A DNA stretch of 64,000 nucleotides, from contig JBEBJY010000001.1 in the NCBI GenBank assembly GCA_040079635.1, forward strand, positions 62,001 to 126,000, written 5' to 3'. Of the stretch, positions 1 through 9,081 are shown piece by piece. The position numbers and the translations under genes were made by a program. A model generated the notes under the pieces. It saw nothing but the letters and a program-made list of their open reading frames with translations. It was not told where the DNA came from and did not search any database. The stretch's first letter is position 1. Every line of letters begins with the position of its first letter. The stretch is from Aalborgiella sp040079635 (lineage in GTDB: Bacteria > Pseudomonadota > Gammaproteobacteria > Burkholderiales > Burkholderiaceae_C).

Positions 1-1457
1 CAAATTCATTTGGCTTGTTGCTACTAATTTTGAGTATATTTGTTGCACCTATGGTGTTGAATTCAGCTGATAAAAATACACAGAACAAGCGATTTCCTAA
101 TCAAATGCTGATTATGGGTTTGTTGGCCTGTAGCTTGTTTTTCGTGGCAACTGTCGGCGGTTTTTCCAGTTTATTCGCCATGCTTATCTCTGCTTCAATT
201 CGGAGTTGGAATCGAATCAGTATTTTTATTGAATTTATATCTGTCGCTGCATTGATGTTGTGTTTGAATGAGCTACTTGGGCGCTATGTAGGCCATATTA
301 ATCATAAATACAAGATAGGCTTGCAAACGCTGGTCGCCGGTTTGTTGGTGTTTTATGGCGTAGCAGACCAAACAGTTAAGCCCTGTCCTGCATGTTTAAA
401 TTCAAACCAAACCCTGTTTGAGCATGATAAAAGCTTCATTCAAAGTATTGAAAAATCAGTACCTGCTGGGTCGGCAATTTACCAACTGCCCTATATGGGA
501 TATCCAGAATTCAGCTCGGTGAATAACTTAGGTTCATACGACCAAGCCAGGGGTCATTTGCACTCAAACGCACTCAAATGGAGTTTTGGCGGTATTCGTG
601 GGCGCGAAGGAGATTGGTTTTATCGAAAACTGGCGCATTTGCCTATTGAACAGCAGTTGACCGTCGTGCAAGCTCTTGGTTTTGTCGGTGTTTACATCGA
701 TCGCAGAGGTTATTTAAACACGAACACTGAAAAACGCTGCCTTATTTATGAAGGCAATAAAATAGATAGATTAAAAAACGACTGTTTAACCGTTAACGAA
801 ATTGAGCAGGACATAATTAATGCATTAAGCGGTGATGTGGCCAGCTCGACGAGCAAGATCGTCAGTCCGGACAAGCAGCTTTCATTCATTCCGCTGCAAG
901 CAGGCACTAACTTGCACGCATCCAAAGCAGCTGCTTTAGCACTGGCAAATCAATACCTTTTACCGATAGGGTTTGAAATCATCAATGGCATACCAGTTTC
1001 AGCCGGCGACTTTGAGATTCCTATTGATTTTAGAAAAGCTGAATTTCCGCCATTTGTCGTTGGCGTCACAGGTTTGTCAGAGTTTTCAGAGGACGGAAGT
1101 GCCCCCGTTGGTTCTGTAGCAAGAATCACAGGGCGCTGGTCAGACGCTTATATCGCACCCGTGGCGAAGCTTTGGTTGGCAAAACCGTTACCAACTAGAT
1201 TTAATCTAACCATCACTGCCCGAGGCGGAGGTCCCAATGCGGACAAACCTTTGCAAATCAAAATTGGCAAGCAAATCAAAGAACTCAGCTTTGGGGCTGA
1301 GATGCAGACGAAAACAGTTAGTTTTGAGTTGGATGGCAAATTTCAAACCATAGAATTCAAGCCCTACCAGCCCTTCGTGCCTGCGCGCAGGTGGGGAACG
1401 AGCGATATTCGTAAACTGGGTGTTGAGTTCGAAAAAGTACTGATTAGCGCCAAGTAA
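1..1457 (+). CDS. Large membrane protein, C-terminal part only (5' end outside window)
   Basis: The frame is open from the first bases of the window, so the TTG at 15 is probably not the true start and this is the C-terminal ~485 residues of a longer protein. The first ~115 residues contain four hydrophobic segments that look like the last transmembrane helices of a polytopic protein. The remainder is soluble and presumably periplasmic. The C-terminal ~130 residues form a beta-rich domain ending with a motif around GTSDIRKLGV. That layout resembles the conserved tail (DUF7024-like) seen on membrane phosphoglycerol-transferase-like and GT-C-like proteins of polysaccharide loci. The gene converges on the glycosyltransferase at 1539, with a dispersed repeat between them. 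The exact activity cannot be assigned from this part alone. Confidence 0.75.
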   Translation, partial: NSFGLLLLILSIFVAPMVLNSADKNTQNKRFPNQMLIMGLLACSLFFVATVGGFSSLFAMLISASIRSWNRISIFIEFISVAALMLCLNELLGRYVGHINHKYKIGLQTLVAGLLVFYGVADQTVKPCPACLNSNQTLFEHDKSFIQSIEKSVPAGSAIYQLPYMGYPEFSSVNNLGSYDQARGHLHSNALKWSFGGIRGREGDWFYRKLAHLPIEQQLTVVQALGFVGVYIDRRGYLNTNTEKRCLIYEGNKIDRLKNDCLTVNEIEQDIINALSGDVASSTSKIVSPDKQLSFIPLQAGTNLHASKAAALALANQYLLPIGFEIINGIPVSAGDFEIPIDFRKAEFPPFVVGVTGLSEFSEDGSAPVGSVARITGRWSDAYIAPVAKLWLAKPLPTRFNLTITARGGGPNADKPLQIKIGKQIKELSFGAEMQTKTVSFELDGKFQTIEFKPYQPFVPARRWGTSDIRKLGVEFEKVLISAK

Positions 1458-1487
1458 TTAAGTTCATGGAAACGTCGATATGCTATA

Positions 1488-1547
1488 TTTTTAATAGCAC
1501 TATAGGCAATAAATACGCCGTCTACAACCTATTGTATGCTATTTTAG
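1488..1547 (+). repeat. Dispersed short repeat, copy 1 (intergenic, between convergent genes)
   Basis: The core AGGCAATAAATACGCCG lies at 1504-1520 and is identical to the cores at 50486 and 55399. Flanking AATAGC-type sequence is also shared. The arms AATAGCA (1493-1499) and TGCTATT (1537-1543) are perfect inverted repeats, with an inner ATAGG/CCTAT pair, so the copy can fold as a hairpin. The right arm runs into the last codons and stop of the minus-strand glycosyltransferase. A bidirectional terminator role is possible, but no long T-run follows. Confidence 0.7.
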
Positions 1548-4064
1548 AGGCAGTTGACTGACCAATTGCGCGGCGCTTTGCGCCCAGGTCAAAATCGGGA
1601 TCAGTTTTGAATCGGGCAGGCGCTTACTTTGCTGTAAATTTAACCAGTCTTTTGCGGCTAATGCTAAGTCTTGAGCGGCCAAACCCGTAAAATAAAACGC
1701 ATGCTCGCCAGCAACTTCGCGGAAAACAGGCAAATCTCGGGCAAGAATCGGGATGCCCTGTTTGGCGGCTTCAATCAGCGGTAGGCCGAAGCCCTCACCT
1801 TCAGAGGCAGAAACCAAGCAGGCCGAAGCTTTGTAGATGTTTTCCAAATACTCGTCGCTGATGCCATCTAGCCAAAACAAGCGTTTGCCTTGCTCAACGT
1901 GACTGTTGATGCGTTCTGCCAAGGCATCCACCATCCAGCCTTTTTTACCCACAATCACCAAGTTAACATCGATCTGCTGCGCCCACAAGAGCTCAAAAGC
2001 TGCGAGGGTTTGCAAATGCCCTTTGCGCGGCTCCAACGTGCCGACTGTCAAAAAGCTGGTTTTGCTCTTGATTGTCTTCAAAATTTGTACGGCGTCTTGA
2101 GGCATGCCTGAGCTGGGCGCACTGTTTTCGACATCTGCGCCCAAGTGAAAACTGGCAATGTGGGGCAATTGATGGCGTTTTGGAGGATTGTTCTTGAGCC
2201 ACAAGCGCACATCGCTTGCTACAGATTCAGAAATGCACAGCAAGCCACTTGCCACTTGCGAAACGGCGGCTAACCAGTTTTTCAGACCCACAGCGGCTTC
2301 TTCAGGTGCCCATTCAGGTCTGTCCACTAGCAAAATATCGTAAACAACAAAATACACTTGCAAGCCCAGCGCCCGCCAATGCTGGTAAGTTTCTTGCAGC
2401 TTGGCGGTTAAACCTGGGTTCAAATCTAAGCCTAAATAAATGTCGTCTTGGTTGAACTCAGCGACCTCATCAAAACTGGCTCGTTGCACTTTCTTGGGCT
2501 GCTGGGTCAGCGTAGCCATGAAACTCTTGGCATGCAGGTATCTAAACCCATCGAAATAAATCGGGCAAAGCTCGTATCCGGGTGGTGTTTCGTGATGCAA
2601 AGCCAGCAAAATACTGCGAACCACACGCTGAATACCGGACTTGGCATCAAATCTGACCAATTCAGTGACGTCAACGAGCAACTTTTTGGGCGCTTCTAGA
2701 CTCGTATTAAATGCAATCGCATTGGCTGTGTACGCTAAGTCTTTTTCAGTTGCCGAGGGCGTTGATTGAATCTGAGCAATCGACGCAAGCAAGGTTGATG
2801 TTGGGTATGTCAGCAGTGGCTTTGATGCATTCAGCGCATGTAAGCCTTCCAATGCCGCAATGGCTTTGACGGCACTGGCATCCCAAGAAAACTTTTTGAC
2901 TTGCTCCGTTGCATGTTCCTTCAGTTTGTTGCGAAATCCGTCATCCAGCAAGGCTTGCGAGATTTTCGCAGCCATATCAGCGGGGCTATACGGGTCAAAC
3001 AAAGCCTCACTCCAGCCGATGACTTCGGGCAAACTTGACGCATTTGCGCCTAAAGTAGGCGCACCACAAGCCATGGCCTCTAACGGCGGCAAGCCAAAAC
3101 CCTCATGTTTTGACGGAAAAACGAACAAATCTGCCATGTTGTACAGGGCAACCAAGTCATCGTCGGGCATAAAATCGGTCAACACCAGTTCGTCTTCAGC
3201 CAAGCCAGCGTTTAAACGACAGGCGTTCATTTTTGCGCGTGAATCGTCATGGGGGCTTTTGCTCAAACGGCTAGCCAAGACCAGCTGGTAGTCGCGCCGT
3301 ATCTCAGGCGATAGTACAGCATAGGCCTGCATCAAACCTTCAAAGTTTTTGCGCGGGTCAAAGCCGCCAGGTGCATACATCACCATTTTGCGGGTGATGC
3401 CGTAGCGCGTGCGAATCTCCTGCTTGCGTTCTGCAGACAATGCAAGCACTTTGAAATGCGCATCTGCACCCTCGGAGGTGTTGATGATGCGCTCTGGCGA
3501 CCCGCCCAAGTGTTCAATTGCTTCTAAACGTGAGGACTCGGAAATAGCCAGCAACAAGCCCGATCTTTTAAGCGACTCAATTTTTCGGAAATAAAAGTCA
3601 CGAATAACCTGATTTGGTAAGTAGTTCGCCTGATCCATTAGCGGGATCAAGTCATGAATCGTCACCGCCGTCTTATGTCCGCTGGTGTAGCTGCCTACAG
3701 AGGTCACGGCGTCGTCTCCGTAGCCTTCAAACAGGGTGGGAACATGAATCACATCCGGTTTGAGTTGCTCCAAAAAATGCTCGCGCATTCGTTCAGACGT
3801 GCGAACGCGCCATGCGTTGTCTGGCACAACTTCAGCAGTATGACCGCTGTTGTTAAAAACGCGGATGTGCTGAGGGTCTACCAAGCCATCAAACGTTTGG
3901 CGAAGATCCAAGATACTTTGTGGAAAAGCACTATTCAAAGCCAGCCAAACATCATGTTTTCCAGCATTTTTGGCCATTGCCAGCGCTAAAGAAAGCGAAT
4001 AACGTCCGATTCCTCGGAAACGGCTGTCACACTGCGCCCCTTGTAAGTCAATAACGATGCGCAT
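1539..4064 (-). CDS. Tandem two-domain GT4 glycosyltransferase
   Basis: 841 residues made of two GT-B glycosyltransferases of family 4 in one chain. Domain 1 covers about residues 1-410 and has the donor-binding signature EGFGLPPLE near 321-329. Domain 2 covers about 460-841 and has EGEGFGLPLIE near 755-765. The N-terminus begins with the usual Rossmann strand MRIVIDLQG and an RGIGRYS motif. Such double GT4 enzymes typically add two successive sugars, often mannose or rhamnose, to a lipid-linked O-chain in the cytoplasm. The donor sugars cannot be read from sequence. Its ATG overlaps the stop of the upstream minus-strand ORF by one base (TAATG), so the two are probably translationally coupled. 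It is transcribed divergently from wzm/wzt and probably belongs to that ABC-dependent system. Confidence 0.9.
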   Translation of the reverse strand: MRIVIDLQGAQCDSRFRGIGRYSLSLALAMAKNAGKHDVWLALNSAFPQSILDLRQTFDGLVDPQHIRVFNNSGHTAEVVPDNAWRVRTSERMREHFLEQLKPDVIHVPTLFEGYGDDAVTSVGSYTSGHKTAVTIHDLIPLMDQANYLPNQVIRDFYFRKIESLKRSGLLLAISESSRLEAIEHLGGSPERIINTSEGADAHFKVLALSAERKQEIRTRYGITRKMVMYAPGGFDPRKNFEGLMQAYAVLSPEIRRDYQLVLASRLSKSPHDDSRAKMNACRLNAGLAEDELVLTDFMPDDDLVALYNMADLFVFPSKHEGFGLPPLEAMACGAPTLGANASSLPEVIGWSEALFDPYSPADMAAKISQALLDDGFRNKLKEHATEQVKKFSWDASAVKAIAALEGLHALNASKPLLTYPTSTLLASIAQIQSTPSATEKDLAYTANAIAFNTSLEAPKKLLVDVTELVRFDAKSGIQRVVRSILLALHHETPPGYELCPIYFDGFRYLHAKSFMATLTQQPKKVQRASFDEVAEFNQDDIYLGLDLNPGLTAKLQETYQHWRALGLQVYFVVYDILLVDRPEWAPEEAAVGLKNWLAAVSQVASGLLCISESVASDVRLWLKNNPPKRHQLPHIASFHLGADVENSAPSSGMPQDAVQILKTIKSKTSFLTVGTLEPRKGHLQTLAAFELLWAQQIDVNLVIVGKKGWMVDALAERINSHVEQGKRLFWLDGISDEYLENIYKASACLVSASEGEGFGLPLIEAAKQGIPILARDLPVFREVAGEHAFYFTGLAAQDLALAAKDWLNLQQSKRLPDSKLIPILTWAQSAAQLVSQLPLK

Positions 4065-4459
4065 TACTCGTTGCCCTCGCTTTGGGTTGCTCTATGCGTA
4101 GGAATAGCTGTACTCAGGGTGGTATAGATGCGCATTGCACGTGGCGAAAGTGCTATATCTTTCCAAACAAGGCGATACAAACGGTTTTTAAGCTCAGGAG
4201 AGCTATTTAATACAGCTAGAACGCTGCGCTTGATCCACGGGCGTCGCAATGCGGACTTGCCAATGGCGACAACGACAGGTTTTAGCCGTCTTTTAAAGCC
4301 TGAAAACAATCTACCTTCAGCGACAGCCGCCTTGGCGCGCTTCAAGAATGGCAGTTTTGCAGGAGTCTCTTTGGCTAAAAGTTCGATGGTTTTCAATTTG
4401 GTAGGCAGTTCTTGGGATGCTTGAGAGCTGATGGAGGGGCGAACTATAATAATCAACAA
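4064..4459 (-). CDS. Small uncharacterised protein upstream of the tandem glycosyltransferase
   Basis: 131 residues, basic (many Lys/Arg), with no transmembrane segment or recognised domain. The end, around LSPRAMRIYTTL, resembles the short C-terminal tails found on some methyltransferases and glycosyltransferases of O-antigen loci. The ORF could therefore be a stand-alone helical protein or the leftover C-terminus of a once longer enzyme. The only start for the full frame is TTG at 4459; other in-frame TTG codons exist, so the N-terminus is uncertain. The stop overlaps the next gene's ATG by one base, which supports real translation. Only about 30 bases separate it from wzm on the other strand, so both promoters must be squeezed into or overlap these coding ends. 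Confidence 0.5.
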   Translation of the reverse strand: MLIIIVRPSISSQASQELPTKLKTIELLAKETPAKLPFLKRAKAAVAEGRLFSGFKRRLKPVVVAIGKSALRRPWIKRSVLAVLNSSPELKNRLYRLVWKDIALSPRAMRIYTTLSTAIPTHRATQSEGNE

Positions 4460-4491
4460 ATTTCATAGCTTACAGCGCTCAAATATACAAC

Positions 4492-5331
4492 ATGAACCCC
4501 CACGCAGCGCACCCGACCACCCTTGCAGCCATGTTGCGCAGTTTATGGGTTAATCGCGTGCTTATTTCACAAATGAGTCGTCGTGAGGTTGTTGGTCGTT
4601 ATAAAGGCTCAGTGATGGGTTTGTTGTGGTCGTTTTTGAATCCCTTGTTCATGCTGGTTGTTTACACCTTCTTTTTTGCTGTCGTCTTTAAATCACGCTG
4701 GGGAGCCGCGCCTGCAGGCACCGAAGAGAGTAAAACGCTTTTTGCCGTACTTCTGTTTGTCGGCATGATTGTGCACGGTCTTTTTGCCGAAGTATTGAAT
4801 CGTGCACCCAATTTGATTTTGGGAAATGTGAATTACGTTAAAAAGGTCGTATTCCCTTTAGAGATATTACCAGCGATTAGCATGGGCACAGCGCTTTTTC
4901 ATAGTATGGTTAGCGTCGCTGTTTTATTATTGGTATTTCTTGCAACCAATGGTTATTTGCACTGGACTTTAGTATTTTTCCCGCTAATATTAATTCCCTT
5001 GGTGATATTTACGGTTGGTTTGGCTTGGATATTAGCTTCCTTAGGTGTCTTTGTTCGCGATGTGGGACAGTCGATAGGGCTGGGTATGACAGTGATGTTG
5101 TTTTTATCGCCAGTTTTTTATCCTGTTTCTGCTTTGCCTGAGTCGATGCGACCATGGATGTTGGCTAACCCTTTGACTTTTATCATTGAGCAAGCTCGTG
5201 CTGTGCTAATTTGGGGGCAACAACCCAATTGGACTGGGTTATTGATCTACACCGTCGTTGCAACTTTCGTCGCATGGTTAGGCTATGCATGGTTTCAAAA
5301 AACACGCAAAGGTTTTGCAGATGTCCTGTAA
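4492..5331 (+). CDS. wzm: ABC-2 type polysaccharide export permease (Wzm)
   Basis: 279 residues with about six hydrophobic segments, the usual size and topology of the membrane subunit of polysaccharide/O-antigen ABC exporters (TagG/KpsM/Wzm family). The N-terminal cytoplasmic helix carries the typical SRREVVGRYKGSVMGLLW element, and the region around NPLTFIIEQAR is also characteristic. The protein would form a dimeric channel in the inner membrane that moves a finished undecaprenyl-linked polysaccharide to the periplasm. It is followed after a short gap by its ATPase partner Wzt. Confidence 0.95.
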   Translation: MNPHAAHPTTLAAMLRSLWVNRVLISQMSRREVVGRYKGSVMGLLWSFLNPLFMLVVYTFFFAVVFKSRWGAAPAGTEESKTLFAVLLFVGMIVHGLFAEVLNRAPNLILGNVNYVKKVVFPLEILPAISMGTALFHSMVSVAVLLLVFLATNGYLHWTLVFFPLILIPLVIFTVGLAWILASLGVFVRDVGQSIGLGMTVMLFLSPVFYPVSALPESMRPWMLANPLTFIIEQARAVLIWGQQPNWTGLLIYTVVATFVAWLGYAWFQKTRKGFADVL

Positions 5332-5360
5332 GTTAAAAAAGCCGGTTGCAAGACATAAGC

Positions 5361-6716
5361 ATGAGTAACGATATCGCCATCAGCGTTAAAAATCTGAGTA
5401 AATGCTACGAAATTTACAGCAGCCCTAGCAGCAGACTTAAGCAATTTATTGTGCCACGACTAAGAAACTTGCTGGGTAAAAAAACGGTTAACTATTACCG
5501 TGAGTTTTGGGCTTTGAAAGATATCTCTTTTGATGTTAAGCGCGGAGAAACGGTTGGCATCATCGGCAGTAATGGTTCGGGCAAGTCAACTTTGCTGCAA
5601 ATGATTTGTGGCACTTTGACGCCTACAACAGGTACGGTACAAACCTATGGCCGGGTGGCAGCTTTGCTCGAATTGGGAGCAGGTTTTAACCCAGAGTTTA
5701 CTGGGCGAGAAAATGTTTACTTAAATGCTACGGTTCTTGGCTTAAGCATTGAAGAAATTGACGCTAGGTTTGATGCTATCGCCGCTTTTGCAGATATTGG
5801 CGAGTTTATAGATCAGCCCATCAAAACATACTCCAGTGGTATGAGTGTGCGTTTGGCATTTGCAGTGCAATCTCAAATTGACCCTGATATTTTCATTGTT
5901 GATGAGGCGCTATCCGTGGGGGATGCAAAATTCCAAGCCAAATGCTTTGATAGATTACGTCAGCTTAAAGAAAATGGTACCTGCATTTTGCTCGTCACCC
6001 ACTCCAGTGAGCAAATCGTTACACACTGCACGCAAGCTATTTTGTTAAGCAAAGGGGTTCAGCTTGAAGCAGGCAAACCCAAAGACGTTGTCAATCGGTA
6101 TTTGGATTTGCTGTTTGGTAAAGAAAAAGCAGCCATTGCATCATCGGAAGTTATAGCTACGGCTGCAAAAAAGAATATTGAGTTGACTTCAAAACCAGAT
6201 GGCTACCAACTGAGTGTAACAAACGATAGCTTTTCGACGCGACTAGGCTATAACCCACACGAATACCGTTGGGGTGACGGCACGGCAACAATTCTTGACT
6301 ATTTTTTGGCGGCAGACAATGCGCCATATCCATCGGTTTTCGGCACAGGCCAAAACATTACTTTAGCTGTCTCTGTTAAATTGCTAAAAGACTTTCACCG
6401 CCCTATTCTTGGAATCACGATTAAAACAAAAGAAGGTGTTACCGTCTATGGCACCAATTCTGAAACTTTGGGTTGCAAAGAATTTGGTGAAGCTGGTGAT
6501 GCCGATGCCGTTGTTCAAGTTGTAGCAGAATTTCAGTGCAATTTGGCAGCAGGTGATTACTTTATATCCTTAGGACTTGCCAGCAAACATGGCGAAGAGG
6601 TCATTCCACATGATAGGCGCTATGACTCCATCCACCTACAGGTTCACCCAAATGACCAGTTTTTTGGTCTTGTTGATTTGGGCTTTACCATGCAAGCAAA
6701 AAAAATAAGTGTATGA
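5361..6716 (+). CDS. wzt: Polysaccharide ABC exporter ATPase with C-terminal carbohydrate-binding domain (Wzt)
   Basis: I chose the ATG at 5361 because the upstream in-frame TTG (5346) adds five atypical residues; this gives 451 residues. The nucleotide-binding domain spans about 1-245, with Walker A GSNGSGKST (69-77), ABC signature SSGMS (158-162) and Walker B IFIVDE (177-182). Residues ~280-451 form an extra beta-rich domain like the Wzt C-terminal domain, which in E. coli O8/O9a and Raoultella O12 recognises the non-reducing-end cap of its own O-chain. This suggests that export is coupled to a specific terminal modification, plausibly made by the methyltransferase that overlaps it by four bases (ATGA). 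Confidence 0.95.
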   Translation: MSNDIAISVKNLSKCYEIYSSPSSRLKQFIVPRLRNLLGKKTVNYYREFWALKDISFDVKRGETVGIIGSNGSGKSTLLQMICGTLTPTTGTVQTYGRVAALLELGAGFNPEFTGRENVYLNATVLGLSIEEIDARFDAIAAFADIGEFIDQPIKTYSSGMSVRLAFAVQSQIDPDIFIVDEALSVGDAKFQAKCFDRLRQLKENGTCILLVTHSSEQIVTHCTQAILLSKGVQLEAGKPKDVVNRYLDLLFGKEKAAIASSEVIATAAKKNIELTSKPDGYQLSVTNDSFSTRLGYNPHEYRWGDGTATILDYFLAADNAPYPSVFGTGQNITLAVSVKLLKDFHRPILGITIKTKEGVTVYGTNSETLGCKEFGEAGDADAVVQVVAEFQCNLAAGDYFISLGLASKHGEEVIPHDRRYDSIHLQVHPNDQFFGLVDLGFTMQAKKISV

Positions 6717-8548
6717 AAACATTGCTAAAAAATGCCGGTTACGTTTTAGATGACGCGACCAATGTGTGGCTAAATCCTAGCTACAAGGGGATTGCCTACA
6801 ACGATGGCGATGAAATCGAAACACGCATTTTCAATATCATTAAAAACGCCACTGATATTTCCACCTTATCGACCGAGCTACGCCAGCATTGCACAGACTG
6901 GCCTTCACAATACCATTTAACCAGCGCTCGTGCAAATATCATGCGGCCTTTTGAGCAAACGCTTAAAGGTGCAAATGTATTGGAAATCGGCGCAGGTTGC
7001 GGTGCCATTTCACGCTATTTAGGCGAATGTGGCGCAGAAGTATTGGCGCTTGAAGGCAGCCCGCGTCGCGCCTCTATCGCACGCTCCCGCACCCGTGATT
7101 TAGACAACATCACCGTTCTGGCCGAGAAATTTGACCAGTTCAAAAGCGATCATCAATTTGACGTCATCACCCTCATCGGTGTGTTGGAATATGCGAATTT
7201 ATTTACACCGGGTGACAACCCGGCATTAATCATGCTGCAGCGCGTCCGGCAGCTGCTCAAGCCTGAAGGCAAGCTCATCATCGCCATTGAAAACCAACTT
7301 GGTTTGAAGTATTTTGCAGGTGCACCAGAAGATCATTTTGGTAAACCCATGGTGGGTATTGAAGGCCGCTACGGCACAGACCAGGCGCAAACCTTTGGAC
7401 GCCCCGTTTTGGCAAAGCTTGTGCGGCAAGCCGGTTTTGAAGCTTCCAATTTTTTGGCGCCATTCCCAGATTATAAGCTTCCTTCATCTATCGTCACAGA
7501 AGCAGGCTTTGCGCATCAGCATTTTGATGCGTCGGCTTTTGCTTCACAAAGTGTCAGGCGCGACCCCCAACTCCCTAAAGTGTGTAATTTTTCATTAGAG
7601 TTGGCTTGGCCCGTTGTGTTTGCCAATGGCTTGGGTTTAGAAACATCCAACTCATTTCTAATCATTGCGTCGCCTACTCAGCAAGCCTTGGTGCCGGCTG
7701 GTGACTTGGCTTACCATTACTCGACGACGCGCTATGCAGAGTTTTGCAAAGAAACGACTTTTTCTGGCCAAGATAAGGAAGTATTTGTCAGCTATCAGCG
7801 TTTGGGGAAGGTAAATGCAACGAGCGCAGACAGCAAAATTTCATCAAACGCGGTGGTCAAATTGGTATGTCCAGATACAGACAAGTATGTTTCAGGCAAA
7901 CCCCTTTCACAAGAATTTATCAATATCGTTACCAAAGATGGCTGGACTTTTGAGCAAGTTGGGCAATTCGTCAACCGATATCTTGCAATATTGACCACCC
8001 TGGCAAAAGCCGACGGCTTCACTGTTGATCTAGCATCTGCAGGCGCTGCCATGTCAGGTCAATACATCGACTGCATACCGCAAAACATCATAGTTGATGC
8101 GCAGGGCAATCACACATTTATTGACAAAGAATGGCAACTAACATCCCCTGTAGAAGTCAATCATTTGGTGTTTAGATCACTGGTATTTCTGTGCGACGCC
8201 ATTACTCGATTTGGCCGCCCTGCCACCGGTGAAAGCTTGACGGTTTTTCAATTCATTGAAAAAACACGCAATGCAACTGGGCTGCGTGTGCAGCAACAAG
8301 ACTTTGATCGCTTTCAAGCGCTAGAAGAAAATATACAACTCACCGTAAGCGGCATCGATGCGAATGCATTTTTCAATGCGCAAAAAAATCGTCTACTACC
8401 AATACTGTCCTTAAGCCAGATGGTTGCTGATCGTGATTTGCAGATTGCCCAGCTAAGCCAACGCATTGCAGATTTGCACAACTCAGCGAGCTGGCGCATC
8501 ACAGCTACATTGCGCTTTATCTCAAGGCAAGTAAAGCGGGTTTTGTGA
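6713..8548 (+). CDS. Multidomain SAM-dependent methyltransferase with coiled-coil tail
   Basis: 611 residues. Residues ~60-250 are a class I methyltransferase fold with the SAM motif VLEIGAGCGAIS (89-100). A large middle region (~260-560) is not recognised. It contains FIDKEWQLT-like and ISSNAVVKLV segments, so a second catalytic or kinase-like domain is possible. The last ~50 residues are a short coiled coil followed by NSASWRITATLRFI, a tail common on enzymes of ABC-type O-antigen clusters and present again in the GT2 at 49405. The position directly after wzt suggests a chain-terminating methylation that the Wzt C-domain would recognise, as in the WbdD-type systems. That role is inferred from context. 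Confidence 0.8.
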   Translation: MKTLLKNAGYVLDDATNVWLNPSYKGIAYNDGDEIETRIFNIIKNATDISTLSTELRQHCTDWPSQYHLTSARANIMRPFEQTLKGANVLEIGAGCGAISRYLGECGAEVLALEGSPRRASIARSRTRDLDNITVLAEKFDQFKSDHQFDVITLIGVLEYANLFTPGDNPALIMLQRVRQLLKPEGKLIIAIENQLGLKYFAGAPEDHFGKPMVGIEGRYGTDQAQTFGRPVLAKLVRQAGFEASNFLAPFPDYKLPSSIVTEAGFAHQHFDASAFASQSVRRDPQLPKVCNFSLELAWPVVFANGLGLETSNSFLIIASPTQQALVPAGDLAYHYSTTRYAEFCKETTFSGQDKEVFVSYQRLGKVNATSADSKISSNAVVKLVCPDTDKYVSGKPLSQEFINIVTKDGWTFEQVGQFVNRYLAILTTLAKADGFTVDLASAGAAMSGQYIDCIPQNIIVDAQGNHTFIDKEWQLTSPVEVNHLVFRSLVFLCDAITRFGRPATGESLTVFQFIEKTRNATGLRVQQQDFDRFQALEENIQLTVSGIDANAFFNAQKNRLLPILSLSQMVADRDLQIAQLSQRIADLHNSASWRITATLRFISRQVKRVL

Positions 8549-9081
8549 GCCTGCAGACGCAACCCGACATCCTCCACTGCCTACCAAGAAAAGCCTTCAA
8601 GATGTGTTAATATACAAGGCTACTCGATAAATACCTTCGAATTTTTATACTTCAACAAGAGAGCTGTCTCAAGGTCTTGCTGGGTAATGGGTTTATCAAG
8701 GTGCAGAGCTTTCGCAAGATGCATAATAAGTTGGCTTCGGCCTACCGGCTTATCCCCACAGGTATCGCCGAAAAAGCGGGTCTCGCGATCCATTTTTTGG
8801 CGCGGTAAGGTGACCGAATACGAAAGCCTGATGCTTAAGATATAAGCGTTGAAAACTGAAATGAACACAACATAAAACAAATCAGCCCACATTTATGACT
8901 AATACAAGAATCACTCCCGTTATTAAAAGTCTGGCTGGAAATCGTCGAGATGCAAAGAGCCGCACATCCGGGAGAGGACGGTATTGTGCGGTTTGAAGGC
9001 GGTTACGTTCGCACCTCGTGGTGGTGGCTTTTTTACGCGCATGCCTCTCGATAAACTGAATAGAATGGATTTCGGTGAGAG
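8549..9081. other. Gene-poor junction with possible coding remnants
   Basis: This 533-bp stretch separates the Wzm/Wzt module from the Wzz-like gene. It holds two unrecognised open frames. One is on the minus strand (8620-8892). The other is on the plus strand (8899-9054), a 51-codon frame with no start near its beginning; it includes GEDGIVRFEGGYVRT and ends at TAA 9052, and reads like the tail of a lost gene. A stem CCGCACA/TGTGCGG is present at about 8960-8993. No complete gene, tRNA or insertion sequence was seen. The organisation fits an old recombination boundary between two polysaccharide systems. Confidence 0.5.
8620..8892 (-). CDS. Possible small hypothetical protein
   Basis: A 90-codon frame starting at ATG 8892, with an internal ATG at 8793 that would give 57 residues. 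The C-terminal part (FFGDTCGDKPVGRSQLIMH, then a helical segment) has protein-like composition and could be genuine or the end of a decayed gene. The N-terminal 30 residues are hydrophobic. I recognise no family. It is opposite in strand to all neighbours. Confidence 0.25.
   Translation of the reverse strand: MWADLFYVVFISVFNAYILSIRLSYSVTLPRQKMDRETRFFGDTCGDKPVGRSQLIMHLAKALHLDKPITQQDLETALLLKYKNSKVFIE

Noticed and set aside
6146..6170. ATAGCTACGGCTGCA in wzt as a decayed repeat copy
   Set aside because: Only about eight bases match, and the core is absent.
8617..8637. Possible fourth copy of the dispersed repeat (GGCTACTCGATAAATACC)
   Set aside because: It lacks the GGCAAT and GCCGGC parts of the core, so the likeness may be chance.
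8955..8998. A group II intron domain V-like hairpin (GAGCCGCAC ... GTGCGGTTT)
   Set aside because: The lower stem fits, but the upper stem and tetraloop do not, no reverse transcriptase or domain VI is nearby, and the same bases lie in an open protein-like frame.
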